Part shown: positions 1 through 13,000 of the stretch, piece after piece | Position numbering within the stretch: the stretch's first letter is position 1 | How the letters are laid out: each line of letters begins with the position of its first letter | Assembly: GCA_037179335.1 (NCBI GenBank) | Contig: JAKZHN010000010.1 | Location: forward strand, 1,309,870 to 1,373,869 | DNA: 64,000 bases | DNA from: Cyclaneusma minus | Taxonomy: Eukaryota; Ascomycota; Leotiomycetes; Marthamycetales; Marthamycetaceae | Reading direction: 5' to 3' | Notes under the pieces: model-generated | Told to the model about the DNA's origin: nothing | What the model saw: only the letters and a program-made list of their open reading frames with translations | Database searches by the model: none | Program-made: the position numbers and the translations under genes

Positions 1-2079
1 GTAAGCCGGTCCTGACGGTGATGTTATTGCAACTTGCCGCGGTTTCAGGAAGCCGTTACACAAGCCAAAAAAGAAACACGTCGATTCTGGAACCCTGGAG
101 GCCTGCATTTCCGGCCCTGTCAGCGCCAAACCAGCCAGTCCAGAAGGCCGTGTCCTCGAACCCATGCCGGCAACTGCGACTCCCGCCGCCGGATGCATGG
201 GAGATGGCGAGAGAGCTATCGGTGAAGGTGTGTTCCAGAACCCCGCAGAAAGATGGCTTGCGAATCGCGGCGGCAAAATGGGCGATTGCATTTGTGGAGA
301 GCAGTGGCAGCTGTGTGCTTCCGTGGGCCATCGACCCAGAACTCCTGGATCTTGGAGCTTCCCCCACGTGTGGTCTACCGTTTGGACAACGGACAAGATA
401 TGTGGGGGGCCATGAAGCCGGATGCCTACTTTGCAAAACGTCCAAGTTCAATCTACACTCGCACGTGGCGCCGGAGATTTTGGCGGCGGCATTGAAACGT
501 CCGCTATCAAGCGTGTGTTGCTTTTCAAGACGCTTTCCTATAAGCCCGACGGACTATGTACTACTTGAAGTACCAGTTGCGAGAGAACTTCTTCAACGAG
601 GACAGACCCTTGCGACATCTGGGAATACCACCACACTCGAAGACGGAGAGCCAAGGTAATTCCTGGCTGCTCCCAGAGAATTCTACCGAGTTGCTTGTTT
701 CGGTAAGTCAAAGCAACCCCATCGTCGCTTTGAACTTTTTGAATGTGCGACAGAATCCACATTTTGCAGGTTAATATAGACAGCGATCATGTCCATTGTC
801 GAAATCGTAGATCATGCTTTTCGGCAAGTTTTGATGGACGAGTGCTATGCCTCCAAATTCCAAGATTTACGACCATTTAGTGGCTAGAATTGGGTATATT
901 GCGTGGCACTCCAAGTAGGCCTTCAATGTGAGACCGCCAATGGATGGCGGGATGGCCAGGGGCGTGAGAATGAAAAGGGGCTCCTATCTTCAGGACTACT
1001 CCGAGGAGAACTTGAATTGGTCTGCTAGGTCACAGGTGCCTGCCGCCACGCCTCTAGCCCGTAGTCTAGATCACTTGCATTCTCCAGACCTCAGAACTCT
1101 GGAGCCACGGTGGATTGTCGGTGAGGACCTCGCTGTCTGGTCCAGGCTCCAGCTCGCTCATGTCTTGAACCTTCAGCCGCTGGTGCCTTGTTTCGATTTC
1201 CTTAGTACCACAGTGTCGAAGAAACCGTGTTCTACAAACAGACGCCCGGCGGCGCTCTTGCAGGATCGCTGTCCCCGTGGTAAGTCTGGAATGTGGAAAT
1301 CTTCAGCTCCGAAGGGGCTGCTTGTTCGCCGAGAATCAATACTAAGGTTGGCGAGCTGAACTGCAACGTGGTTAGTGGTGACCACAGGATCGGGACATAG
1401 AACCGTGGAGAACTGCTGACCTCATCGAGGACTCGATCTCCTCGGCCACTGGGTTCACGTGAAGACTCGAGATCACAGTGATGCTTGTCACTTGATCAAA
1501 GGCCTTCCAGGGGTCACAAAAACCCACACAGTAACATCTATGACGTTTGACCTATCAAAAGTTCCTGCCATGGTTTCGAAGCGACCTCGCCGCCCGAACA
1601 AACCAAAGACAAACTTCGGATACGGGTCGCAATCTATACCTCGATTGGTGACGAACAGTAGGTATCTATGAGACTACACGACAGGTGATCTTGCTTGAAA
1701 GCAACGACCCACTGGTCTACGAGTGACAAGCCGATTAGCCGTCAGACTGTTACCAAGTCAGACCAAAGTCGATCACTCATAACGGACTTGTGTAATGTCC
1801 TTCAAGAAGCAGTCATCATCCTTCTTAATGCTTTCCATATAGTTCCAATCTATATCTCAATTTGTTCTCACTTGTTCGTCCACTGAACACCCCCGGTTTG
1901 ATTTCGCACAAATCTTCTATCCATGCTTCGGGATGAGACCAGCCAATTTGAGGGCTGACCCAGCCGACCCCGAGGAAAGATGCGCAAGGTATTTACAGAG
2001 CCTCGGATAGACTCATTATTTTGCTGTCGGGCTCTTGTGGCGTAAGTGGCTTTCACTATGACTCTAAACTTCTAACGCT
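1..2079. other. Region without a supportable gene
   Basis: No open frame here looks like a protein family I recognise. The longest frame (18-659, plus strand) begins with GTG, overlaps other frames of similar length and has no domain-like pattern. Short frames around 253-770 on the plus strand could be traces of an old broken gene because protein-like stretches continue in neighbouring frames across stops, but I cannot identify a parent. The rest is mixed-composition intergenic DNA downstream of the agmatinase gene. Confidence 0.5.
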
Positions 2080-3455
2080 CTATAGCTCATCCTTCAGACC
2101 CTCAGACTTCTCGACCTTGCCCATCTCCTTCAATCCCCTCTTCACAATACTAGTGACGATTTCGTAAACGACCTGACTAGCCGCAAGGGCCGTTTCTTCT
2201 CCTCTACCATCGAAGGCCGGTGAAACCTCCACCACGTCCGCTCCGACGATGTTCAAATCCTCCACCCCCCTCAAAATCCGAATCAGCTCCCTGCTCGTCC
2301 AGCCTCCAGCCTCTGGCGTCCCGGTCCCCGGCGCCAACCCGGGGTCCAAAACATCAATATCGACGCTCAAATACACCGGCTTCTCGGTGCCAATCCTCTT
2401 CATCACCAAGTCAATGATCCCCTTTGGTCCAATATCGTCGATGTCATCCGAGCTGATCTGCAGAAATCCTTGACGCGTGTCGTCTTCATAATCATCCCAG
2501 CCCTGGCCCGAAAGTCGTGTTCGCAGGCCAGCATGTACAGAAGATCCATTGTTAATGAGACCCTCTTGCGAAGCCAGCCAAAACATACTTCCGTGGTTGA
2601 ACTTGCTCTGTTCTGATGGCCACGAACTTGGGTATTTGGCAGGGTGCCAGGTGTCAAGGTGAGCATCGAAATGCAAGACGACTATGGGACCCCCATAGGC
2701 TTTGTTGAGAGCGCGCAGTGCCGGGAGAGCGATGGAGTGGTCGCCGCCTAAAGATACTATTTTCGGGGTAGAGGAGCGACTCGAGTCTCGCGGACTTCGG
2801 GCAGCAAGCTCTTCATAGGCAACGGTCATCTGGGTGAGTGCAAGAGCATTGTCGAAAGGCGATACCGGGATATCACCGCAGTCTAGGATGGTAGCCCATG
2901 ACTGATAAGGATTCATGCCGGCGCGGGGGTTGAAAGCGCGGAAGGGAAGTTGGCGTGCAGATGCGGCACGTATAGCTCGAGGCCCAAAACGCGCTCCTGG
3001 TTGAGATGTCAATGGGAATGCTTCAAGAGTAGCCATAGCACGACAACTAGATAAGTCCAAGGACGAGAATCGCCCGGGGCTGTATACCAGGTCGGTAGCT
3101 TACGGCAGTGTCGAAGGGGACACCTAGAATGCCAATGTCAAAGTCGACGTCTGGGCGGGCCAGGCATCTCACGTGTTCCAGGTGAGCGAAAGTTGAGATG
3201 CCGGAAAAGCCATACTAATGAGGTCCAATCAGCAAGTAAAGATGGAAAGAAGTCTTCCCCGTGCGCTCGTGATTTCAATTCAGCATCGATGTTAAGAGAC
3301 AGGGCAAAGCTCACATCAAAGGCCCATTTAGTCTGCAAGTCGTCCAAATCCCTAGCGTCGTCGTGGACCTGATGAGCCTGAACTTTCAAATGTTCCCCGG
3401 TCACGACCAGCAACAGGGCCACGGCAAGCGACTTGACAATATGGAAACGCGGCAT
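2080..3455 (-). CDS. Agmatinase (ureohydrolase family), secretory leader
   Basis: Predicted Mn-dependent ureohydrolase that would split agmatine into putrescine and urea. Three exons: 3455-3315, 3214-3088, 2996-2080 (394 aa). The introns (100 and 91 bp) restore the conserved stretch VSYRPGARFGP across the second junction, which decides the splice site. Metal-binding motifs are all present: GGDHS at about 173-177, DAHLD at 200-204, and SVDIDVLDP near 300-308 followed by PGTGTPE. Residues 1-27 form a hydrophobic leader, so secretion or entry to the secretory path is likely, as in many fungal agmatinase-like proteins. An upstream in-frame ATG at 3470 would add five residues. Arginase and other ureohydrolases are the alternative; the GTGTPE context and length favour agmatinase. 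Confidence 0.88.
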
Positions 3456-3805
3456 CGTCTGGCCTGCCAAGTAGTGAGATCAAGAACTGATTGAAAAGCA
3501 GACTCCGTAAGCAGGAGAGATGAAACGATGAGAAGACAAGACTTTCCTGGAGGATTCTCGTCTCCCGGAAAGTCAACTTACCTCGATTGAAGTCACGCTT
3601 CTTCTCGGCCCCTCCCGAGTTGGCGGGGCGGGGATCTGGAGCTGATAGCAGATACGCAGTCATATCATCTTATACATGTATTTCTTACGTACGTGTGCCA
3701 AACTAGTCCTTGCTGCCGAATAATCAAGTCCACTGCCGGAGATGCGGATGCACCTATTTTGAGCTCACTCTGTAGACTCGCCATAGTCGCAATAGACGGC
3801 GCCCT
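3456..3805. other. Intergenic, agmatinase upstream region and VMA22 3' flank
   Basis: About 350 bp between two minus-strand genes. It should hold the agmatinase promoter and the end of the VMA22 transcript. I see no further gene or clear motif. Confidence 0.5.
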
Positions 3806-4432
3806 TCAGACTGGAATATCTTTGACGTTCCCGGTCATGTCATCTGAAGCTCCTCTGGTGGCTTTCTCCTGCTCGGTCTTTTTGGCAGCTTTGTCCTTCC
3901 TCTTCCTAGCTCTCCTGATCTCTATCTCGACTTCCCTCATCTCGGCATCGAGGCTTGCAAGACTTGGCAGAGTTGTCGACACCATGCTAACAGCTTTCTT
4001 TTGAGCACTTCGGAGAGATGAAGGAGCCATAAGGCCAAACCACCGAAGAGGATCTTTGACTGCCTTTGGACCAGACTCGCCTTCCAAGTTGTCGTCTGCG
4101 CTCGTGCCCATAGAAGCCGGCCTCGTTGGTTTTGCGGAAAAGGCAGCGGCGCCATCAGAGTCCAGGCGAATGGCAAGGCGACGCGAAGCGCTCATGCGAT
4201 CATCATAAAAGTCACTGCCATAGCGCACACCTCGCTCTGCGTTGAAATTGGCTCGACCGATGTCTTGATGAAGCTGAGATGGCTTCAGTCAGCGATCATC
4301 TCCCCACCAACGACTTGCTGGAGCACGTACTGACGACAGCAGACTTGCCATTTCCCCTCTCAGCGACATATAACGATCCAGCAAGAGTAGGTAACGCTCC
4401 AGCAAACAATCGATTTCTATCGAGCTCGCCAT
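3806..4432 (-). CDS. VMA22: V-ATPase assembly factor VMA22 (CCDC115-like)
   Basis: ER assembly factor that works with Vma12 and Vma21 to build the membrane sector of the vacuolar ATPase. Two exons, 4432-4331 and 4273-3806 (189 aa), with a 57-bp phase-0 intron. The first exon gives a helical N-terminus (LLERYLLLLDRYMSLR), the junction joins LLSS to LHQDIGRANFN, and RYGSDFYDDRM follows. The C-terminal half has the conserved segment DPLRWFGLMAPSSLRSAQ (about residues 112-129) followed by a charged helix with EIEIRRARKRK. Both blocks match the fungal Vma22 pattern I know. The last 20 residues are low-complexity and basic. The family is short and diverged, so the call rests on these two blocks. 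Confidence 0.78.
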
Positions 4433-5329
4433 ACGGACAAACAATCAAGGTGGGCAGTGGATGTGTGCAGTTGGCGGGGTATTAAAACAGTGGACGAGGC
4501 GGTAGGTATTTATGTGCCTTTGTCTGGCACCTGTATTAACACCTCGCATGTATAATATACGACCGGAAATTGTAGTAGCCTAGGACCCCTACGCACGGGC
4601 CCTTTTGGCAAGAGTGAAACACCACCAGACATAGACAGTCTGGTGCACTCGAGAGGCGACCGGCGTTTCTCACTGCCGCAACGCGAATCCCCATTCTCCG
4701 TCAGTCAGTCGGCCGTCCCCCAAGGCGCTCTCCGTTGCCAGAAACTGCCCACCCTCACTGTCCGCCCGCTCGATCGCAACATACGACCGGCCAACCGCGC
4801 AATCTCCAAGACGCCTCTTGATTTCAGTCCGCCCGCGCCAGGAATCCTTGCAAGCGTCCCGGAAGTCCTCACCCCACAATTGCGAACCTACTGACCGCGC
4901 GAGACTTCAACCATCCTGCGCAGTGTTTGCCCGTCCCAGTACGTCCGCCCCCGACTCCCCCAGCTGCCCTGCTCTCCAGCTCTCCCCGCCCCCAGCTGTC
5001 GTCTCTGTTGCCGCCCGCTGCTGCTGCGCGAGCGCGACATAGCGGAGCCGAAGCCTGCTCAAGTGGCTATCTATCCGCCCATACCCGACTCGAAGGCTGA
5101 CCCTCTCTGGCTTCCGCAGACTGACAGACAGACAGCGACAAAAGTAGGTCCACTGTGCATCCTCACTGTCGCCACGCCGCTCGACTATCACATACACACA
5201 TACACGCTCCTTATCGATATTCATCCTCATCCTCGCCCCCTTCCGTCTCTCCGAGTCGAACTCCCAACCCTCCCTTCCTTCGTGCTCCGATCCGTGATAT
5301 TTACTGGTGCCAGAGCTAATACAAATATA
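4433..5329. promoter_or_regulatory. Intergenic / CDC42 promoter and pyrimidine-rich 5' leader
   Basis: Nearly 900 bp between the divergently transcribed VMA22 and CDC42 genes. From about 4900 to 5300 the plus strand is C/T-rich, typical of fungal promoters and leaders of strongly expressed genes. Several short frames cross it but none is protein-like. A tandem CAGACTGACAGACAGACAG stretch lies near 5118. I could not place a TATA box. Confidence 0.4.
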
Positions 5330-6295
5330 ATGGCAGTGGCAACTATTAAGTCAGACCCCCTATCAAATCTCGTACAATCTCCGCCACCATAATGCCCTCG
5401 CGAAAATCATGATATGCGATAGCGGTGGACGTCTCTGGAAGCTTGGAGCTAACAAATCTGCCAGATGTGTTGTGGTCGGTGATGGTGCCGTAGGCAAGAC
5501 TTGCTTGCTGATCTCCTACACGACAAACAAGTTTCCTTCGGAGTATGTGCCGACCGTCTTCGACAATTACGCAGTCACTGTCATGTGAGTATTTCCCTAC
5601 AGTCCGAAAGTGGAGGCCCAGATAGGTTCCTTCGTCTTTTTTATAAACTGCCTCAAGACGCTTGCCTCAAGACGCTTGCCTCTGGAGCGGTGCTCGAGTT
5701 TCGGCAATACGCTACGACAATTTACAATTCTATTTCCCATTTCATTCTTCTGCTATCAGCCCAGCTAATGACGCTTTGCGCCAACAGGATCGGCGATGAA
5801 CCATACACCCTTGGCCTGTTTGACACCGCTGGACAAGAAGATTATGACCGACTCCGCCCGCTCTCCTACCCCCAGACCGATGTCTTCTTGGTCTGCTTCT
5901 CCGTCACTTCCCCGGCCTCTTTCGAGAACGTACGCGAGAAGTGGTTCCCTGAAGTCCACCACCACTGTCCCGGTGTCCCCTGCCTCATTGTTGGCACACA
6001 GACCGATCTTCGAGAGGATCCCAGCGTCCGAGAAAAGCTTGGAAAGCAGAAGATGAAGCCAGTGATGAAGGAGGATGGAGAGCGCATGGCCAAGGAGCTC
6101 GGAGCAGTCAAGTATGTGGAGTGCAGTGCTTTGACGCAGTACAAGTTGAAGGATGTTTTCGACGAGGTATGGATGACCTATTCTCGCAAGAAGGAATACG
6201 AGAAAGAGCGGCTTATTAACTCGGTATAGGCAATCGTTGCTGCCCTGGAACCGCCGCAGCCCAAGAAGCAGAAACACAAGTGCTTGATTCTTTAA
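5330..6295 (+). CDS. CDC42: Rho-family GTPase Cdc42
   Basis: Small GTPase that sets polarity and hyphal growth at the plasma membrane. Four exons: 5330-5349, 5465-5584, 5788-6166, 6230-6295 (194 aa, the usual length). The first exon encodes only MAVATI plus two bases of a Lys codon. The P-loop GDGAVGKT is at 12-19, switch I YVPTVFDNY follows, DTAGQ is at 59-63 and GTQTDL is intact. The C-terminus has a basic stretch and CLIL, a CaaL box that predicts geranylgeranylation. Intron 1 has a GTCAGA donor (C at +3). Intron 2 is 203 bp, the longest in the window, and carries a 14-bp direct repeat. It converges with VPS72. Confidence 0.96.
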
Positions 6296-7309
6296 TTCGT
6301 CTGAAGGCGGGAAAAGTAACTCCATCATTCGAAAATAGCAGCATCTGAGGCTCGAAAACCTGAGCACGATTCTCTGGCTGGACGGACGAACAACAGTACT
6401 TGTTTTAGCCAAGCCGTTACATCTCGACCCTCATCCCGACCATCCGAACAACATCGCCAGTACCATTTTGCGACGCGCAGCAGCAGCTTGGGAGCATTGA
6501 GAATTTTCTTCATTTGAACGGCGTCTAGAGGGATTGTGTCAGCACGCGCGTTAGGGAATGGCTTTCTTCTGTCATCTTCGCTTCTTCTCTGCGAGCGTCC
6601 CGGCTGCTTAAAGGTTGGGCTTTCTGCGGGTATCCTGAGCAGAGCGACAACTGGGATGCATGAATGGCTTGCTTTGCGTGGGCATGGGCGGGTCACATTG
6701 TGCTTGTGCAGCAGCACGTGATTCATGGAGCTACCGGGCCATGCGAGGGGTACGGCAATTGAGACGGTCAGCCTGGGAAGCCCTATATGGAATCGGAATA
6801 GCAGTCTCAGCGGCCTCAATGAAGACCTTTTATGGCATACTGACTGCTTTGCCTCTTCCTTTCGTGATAGTGATGACGAGTTATAAAGTGCTGATAGAAC
6901 GTCGGGGACTTGGAAAGATCTCGCTCTTCGCCAGATCGTGATTGCGGTTATTAAAACGCACGCCAGACTCCCACTAAGCCCCCATGGATATTGGTAATCT
7001 ACCTACGCTGCCATAACGCCCTGTCTCATGGTAGTATTGCCAACCGTTGGGAATACCATCAATAATTAGGGATATCCTTAGGTAGGTAAGGATTGGAATT
7101 CAATCCAAGTTGAACAGCGGCGGTCTGCTGGATTAGCGTGTGTTCATTACAACCCGGGTCCAGATCGTGGGATGCAACCAAACAAACGTCTTGCTCTTTT
7201 AAGGAATCAAGCTTTACACCGGCCAAAGCTCAATGAACTGGGTATCAATATATTACAGCTGGGTATAGTCAAAGTCTGCCACAAACACACAATCCCTCGA
7301 TATCCTGTC
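6296..7309. other. Convergent intergenic region, CDC42 / VPS72
   Basis: About 1 kb between two converging genes. A 164-codon minus-strand frame at 6325-6819 and several plus-strand frames show no family resemblance and are probably chance. It should hold both 3' untranslated regions. Confidence 0.45.
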
Positions 7310-9234
7310 TTACAATTGACCTGGCTGGGCCGGCTGGCCCAAGAACCTCTCTGGCACGCCCCTTGCAGCACCCCGCCCCATGTACGCCTGCAGCAGCGCA
7401 CTCCAGCGATACTGGTGATTTCTCAGCTTTTGGATCTCCCTGTAGGCACTCACGTCTCGGTAAGGAAGCCCAGAGACTGGATCGCGGTATTTAGCTACGC
7501 CTCCGGTTATGATGCAGAGCTCGGCCGACGGCGCTTCTATTTCCGCTTAGAAAAGGACTCATGGATGCTTGGTTGGAATTGGGGTAGATACGTACTTGAA
7601 GGCTTTAGTGGTATTTTGCGACCGAACACAATGCGGGCTTGTACGTCCTTCTTCTTAATTTCGTCTTCATTGAAATTTTGGAGTATGAGCACGTTGTGAG
7701 TCGCCTTTTCAATTAGCGGCGGGCGAGGCGGCACCTCGAGCTCGAGCACATCGGATGATGATGGGGGCTGTGGCTCTAATGCGATTCTTGTCGAGTTAGA
7801 GGTTGTCAGTATGGGCTTTTGTCCTGCGGCTGTCAATGAGGAGATTACGGGTGGCGTATGCAAACTAGGTTGAGAGGGGCCATCAGACTGGGCGGCGTTA
7901 TTCGACGGGACCTTCGAGGATGGCGAGGCAGCCGAGTCAGGCAGAGAAGCATAGTAATGGATACCCTCTAGGAACCCAGGAAGTGGAGCGGAACCATCGA
8001 GTGGTAATGGGGTAGGAGGTTCAGGGACAGGCGGCGGCGGCGGCGGCGGTTGGGGAAGCACCTTCGGCACCGGAACGGACTCATTGCCTGGATTAAGGTG
8101 CGGAGATTCCTGCTTGACTTGTGGGACACTGGGTCCTTCGGCGAGAGCTGGTCTCTCCGAGGCTGCTTCGAATGATTGAGCCATTGGCACTGGGGGTGTA
8201 GCTTTGCTTTGGTCATCTTTTATAGTGATGACAGGAGTAGGCGTGGCCGACGGCCCCGGTTCAGGTTGATCTGTTATCGAAGCCTTCCGGGCCGTTGGCG
8301 GCTTGTCTTTCTCCATCTCCGAGGCCTTTCTCTTTTTGGTCGGCTTTTCAATCTTCTCGACATCTGCCTTTCCTACACGCTTCAGTTGCCCATCTACCCA
8401 TTCTCCCATCCCACTCCACCATGTGATGACTGGTCCATCAAGAGTCCGATTATGTAATGCCGCTAACTTGGCTCGTTGTTCCTCTTCCCGGGCTTTCTCG
8501 GACTCCTCCCATCTGTTCAAGCTCTTTGCATTCTTCTTCTCCACCCGTGCTGCTTCTGCCAGTCTGTCCGCCTGCGTTAAAGCCTTGGGCTTGGCGGCCT
8601 CCTTTCGCTTGGCAGCTGCCTCCATGGTCTTCAGCTGTTTCAAACGCTTCTCCTCCCTCTCAATCATCTGCTGGTGCAATTGCTCCTTGCTTTGTTGCGT
8701 AGTAGACCGCGCTGAAGCTCTTGTGGGAGCATCCTCTGGGGTAGGAATCCATGAAGCCCGTTCCGACTTTTTCTTTGGCCGAGGAGGTGGTGCCCGGGGA
8801 GCGGTCGGATCGACCTTGACTTTGTGCCGTAGAGATTTGGGTATAATGTTGTCGGCCTTTCTTTTCTTGAGCCTCTCCGCTCTTGCTGCCCTCTGAAGTT
8901 CAGTTTCGCCCTCCATATCATCGGCGCCGGCTTCAGGACCTTGATCGTCCTCGTCGGACGAGGAGTCCATCTGGACATCGGACTGATCCACATCGCTGCC
9001 TTCGAAGCCTTCGTCGTTCTCGTCCTCTGCGAAGATCTCTTCCATTTGTACAGCAATCTCGTCCTCTTCATTGGCTGGATCTTCCTGCTGGAGCAGAGCA
9101 GCTAATCGGTTGCCAGCTGTGGATCGCTTGGCTCGCCCGGTCGCGAGCCACTCAATCTGGGAGTCAGAAGTAGAATCATCATCTTCGTCTGCATTGCTCA
9201 TCTGCATCGGCGTGTCGGGATCCTCTTCGGCCAT
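7310..9234 (-). CDS. VPS72: SWR1 complex subunit VPS72/SWC2 (YL1)
   Basis: Nuclear subunit of the SWR1 remodeller that binds H2A.Z-H2B and helps deposit H2A.Z. Two exons, 9234-7596 and 7536-7310 (621 aa), split by a 59-bp phase-1 intron. The N-terminal 115 residues are very acidic with Asp/Glu runs (histone-binding type), followed by a basic coiled-coil-like stretch (REEKRLKQLKTMEAAAKRKEAA is part of it) and TWWSGMGEWVDG. A Pro/Ser-rich linker includes a run of prolines. The second exon supplies the YL1 C-terminal domain: CIITGGVAKYRDPVSGLPYRD and YREIQKLRNHQYRWS. Without this exon the model would lack the diagnostic domain. Confidence is high because both ends match YL1. Confidence 0.92.
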
Positions 9235-10023
9235 TGTGCAGTGCGAATTGGGTCTAGGAAATGTTCAATCTGCGTTCACAGTCGGCAATATGTAGGTCGG
9301 CGGCAGGGCAGCCGGGAGAGCAGGCTGCTGAGAGGGCGTGGTAAGAAGCTGTGGTCGCATCTGGGTCGCGAAAGGCGAAAGCTGAAAGAAAGATCGACGT
9401 TGAGCTCCAGAGCTCGGGACAAGCCGACGTTATCGAAGCACTACATAATCGTGTGACCCTTCGGGTCGGGGAAACTTTAGCTCCGCATGATAACCTACAT
9501 TCAATGAACCAAAAATGCTTGGAGCTTCAGGGTTCCCCTAGTGCATTGTCTTGAGGTATGGTCGGCCCGATATTCGTCACTGTGAATATGCCTGTCACAT
9601 ACATATCTTACATATAACCCCTTGTTCTGGATACATGTATGACAAGGATTGGTCTGCGATATGCCAAGTCATTCACATACAGCAAAGCCCTGCCACCAAC
9701 TAGTTCGAAACCTTGCAATAAGCAATATACATCCCATATGTCCTTTCCGAAATCAAACATTGCCTCTGGCACACCATGATATCAGGTAAAACAGCAGACA
9801 AACCACGTAAGCAGTACTGCTGGGCCGGTTCCAGGCTCTTCCGTTATCCATGCGCCGCTCCATGCTAGCCTGGAAGAATACACCTAAGAGACAAATACAA
9901 AGATGCTGGCTGCGAGCGATGCCGGGTATAAACACGCAGGCAGCAGGCGTATAACAACCAACAAATCGGGTGCATGGCAAAACAGACACCATACCTTGAG
10001 GTCTAAAGAACCCATACTCCCTT
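9235..10023. other. Intergenic, VPS72 promoter and PDS5 3' flank
   Basis: About 790 bp between the VPS72 start and the PDS5 stop, both on the minus strand. No gene is supported. A 79-codon minus-strand frame at 9753-9992 is probably part of the PDS5 3' untranslated region. Confidence 0.45.
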
Positions 10024-13000
10024 TCATCCCTTTCGGCGATTGCTCGTCCTTGTAGGCACAGCAGCGGGCTTAGTCTTCGCCTTCGCCTTGCCCTTGCCCT
10101 TGCTCTCCGGCGTCGGGACAGGACTAGATTCCGAGGTCACTGCAGCTTTACCCTTCGCCTTTGGCGTAGCTTTTGCCTTCAGCTTTGCCTTCGGCTTAGG
10201 CTTGGGGGCCGCAGCTCCTCGACCACCTTTCCTTCCGTTCGTCTTCGGCGCAGGTTCTTCTTCCTCCAGCTCGGATAGCTCCTCATCATCATCTGAAATT
10301 TCGAAATCGTCTTTAGAAGCAGCCGCAACTGCCTGATCTTCTTCCTGAACATCTTCCACAGCCGCGTTGGCGCTTGCTTGTTCGGTTTCGTCAGCCGCTT
10401 CAGCCATCTCTACATCGGAATCTTTACCATTCTCTTCGGCAGCCACTTCTTCTTCCTCCCTATCACTTTCTTCGGATATTTTGTCCGGTTGGTCTTGATC
10501 GCCTTCCTTAGTACCCTCCCCATCTTCGTATTCCCACGAAGCGACGCCATCAACCAGCATCTCTTCATCATCCTCACTGGAGTCGCGATCGGCATAGCTT
10601 TGTCTCTTCAAGTCTCTCGCGCGACCACTGCGTCTCCTTTCGCTATCAGGAATTGCCGAGCTACTTTCTCTCGCCGGCTTCTTCGCCTTCGCCGGTGTCC
10701 TAGGCTTGCTAGCCTTCTTCGATGTGCTTGTTCGCGGTTTAGGCTTCGAGGCTCGAGATTTCTTGGCCACAGGCTCATCTCCATCTTCATCGACAACTTC
10801 GACTTTGCGCTTCTGCTAGAATGTGCGTTAGAAAAACGCATGTTCCAAGCAGACTGGATGAGACTAAGAACTTACCTGTTTCTTTTCGCCCCTCTTGACT
10901 AAGCGACCCACAAGCTCTTCCATCTCCTCCGGCAAGTATTGACGGTCCGCGATGGACTGCGCGGTCTCGTGATCTGGTAGCGGCAGGAACAATCCAGATG
11001 GCATGCCCACTTTGCCTCCATAAGTCTGCATACTCCATCCTTTCTTTTCTTCCCACGCTCTGATTACAGCCTGCGCCAAATCACTAAGTACATACAGCCT
11101 CTGGCTTTCTTCTGGGTTAATCGCGTCTCTAGCTTGCTTCACGCGTTGCGCGTATCTAAATACCAGTCCTAGGTTCTGCTCGTTGACCACAGTTTGAACG
11201 TAGAACAGCAGATACCGTGCTTGGTCCGCTAGATCCTCGGGAGCCTCCGAATAGTCTGGATGGTGTGCAAGCAAGCTCAGCAGTCTCGGCACGACCGCTT
11301 CCAGAACATTTGCTTTCTTTTCGGCAAATACTTTTGCGCGGGACTTAATCCATGTTACAGTGGTAGACTTGAACTCCTGATTCGGCTCAAAGGCGAGAAG
11401 AAATATGATGCTATGGAAACGAGAGGAGAGACGATTCTGCACGAGGTATTTCTGGAGTTTGTCGATGAAGCCACGTCGGACGAAATACTGGGAATCCTGT
11501 GCCACTACAGCAAGACGGTTGAATGCGGCTGGAGTCAGGAGATCATCGAAATGCTTTGTTGTGCACAGTTTGAGCGTCAACTGTGCGGCGAGGAGACGTA
11601 GGCGAGAGCGGTGAGGTAGAGGCGTGTTTTCTGCTTTAGATATCTCGCCTTGCTTGGCGACCAATGTGTTGAGAAGTTTGAAGACGGGCGCAGAGACCTC
11701 TTTAGCAGTTTCAGGGTCCTGGATAGGGCGAATGTTATTTACGAGAATTTTCAGAGCCCAGCACTTCGCTTGGCATTCTTCGTCGACCGAGGAGTCCTCG
11801 ACCCATTCAGGGTCGGATGTTTTAGCCTCAGTCCGAGCTTGGAGAAGGATCTTCTCAGTGCAAATGTCGAGGATGTCATCGGCTGCTTCCTCTGTGACCT
11901 TTGGTGCAAGAAGTGTCAATTGGCAGATTGATGCTAGCTTCGTGAGAAAATGCTCGCCACCGTATTCCCAATCCTGCGTGGCTTTTTGGACAAGATCTTT
12001 TGCATGCATCTCCTTCCGTTCACTGGCGGCCATCAAGATGGTCACTGCATACTTGGCAGCTTTCGGGGGCGCAGAGTAAAGTACAAAGTTGATCAAGGCT
12101 TGGATGAATTTCCGATCATGGGGAATCTCCTCGGGGTACTTTCGAGCGTAGCTGGAACAAGCCTTTAGGGTTTGGACAACACTTGAATCGTTGGTTTTCG
12201 TTTTGCTGGGAGCCGAGCTCTCCACCAGTTTGCATAATTCTTTTACATGCGATTTGAAAACGTCTGGATTCCTTTCTGAGATTTGCTTCAGAACCTCGTG
12301 AGCAGTCTCTCCTAGACCCTTTTCATCACTCCTCGAGTACTGCAATATAGCAGGCAAATGACTTCGATTGTAGACGAGAATCGAGGAACGGTATACCAAT
12401 GGCATGAGAGTCTCAAGCAGACCGGATGCGGGATCAAGCCTTTTCGAAAATTCTTTGATGGCATTGTGAACGGTCTTGAAGTCGCTCTCTGGGGCCATGG
12501 CAAACCTGAGCAGAGAATACGTTCGCCGATCGTGATTTTTGGCGTACTTAAACAAGTCGGCTGAGGCCTTCTGATTGTCTGGCAGGAAATTGATGAGCCA
12601 CGTAACGAGCTGTTGCAATTTCGTCTTGGTTTCAGAGCTGTTGTCGTCCATCACACCTCCGTTGTACTCCTCACATCTTTTGATGAACGCAGTCATACCG
12701 TCACTGATGGTCTTCTGTCTTCCTAGCATGGCGAAAAAAGCCTTCTTCGACCTTGCATTCAAAGAACGAATAAGAAAGAGTATTCGTTCAGTACGGATCT
12801 TGTCGGCATCAAAGCCGGCATCTAAGGTATTTTGGCTCGCATCTTGCGAATCAGAAGCGGATTTTTGGCGGCCTTTGGTCTTGGTTGGCGGATAGTTCAG
12901 GGGCATCAACTGCTCGAACATGACGTGGTCCATGAGGACATTGGTATCCGGGTCATTCGCATAATATGCATCGAATACCTTGGAGGGAATGGCTCCGAGC

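Noticed and set aside
18..659. 213-codon plus-strand frame at the window start
   Set aside because: Starts with GTG, no recognisable domain, overlapped by rival frames in the same DNA.
6325..6819. 164-codon minus-strand frame after CDC42
   Set aside because: No family features; lies in the 3' flank of two converging genes.
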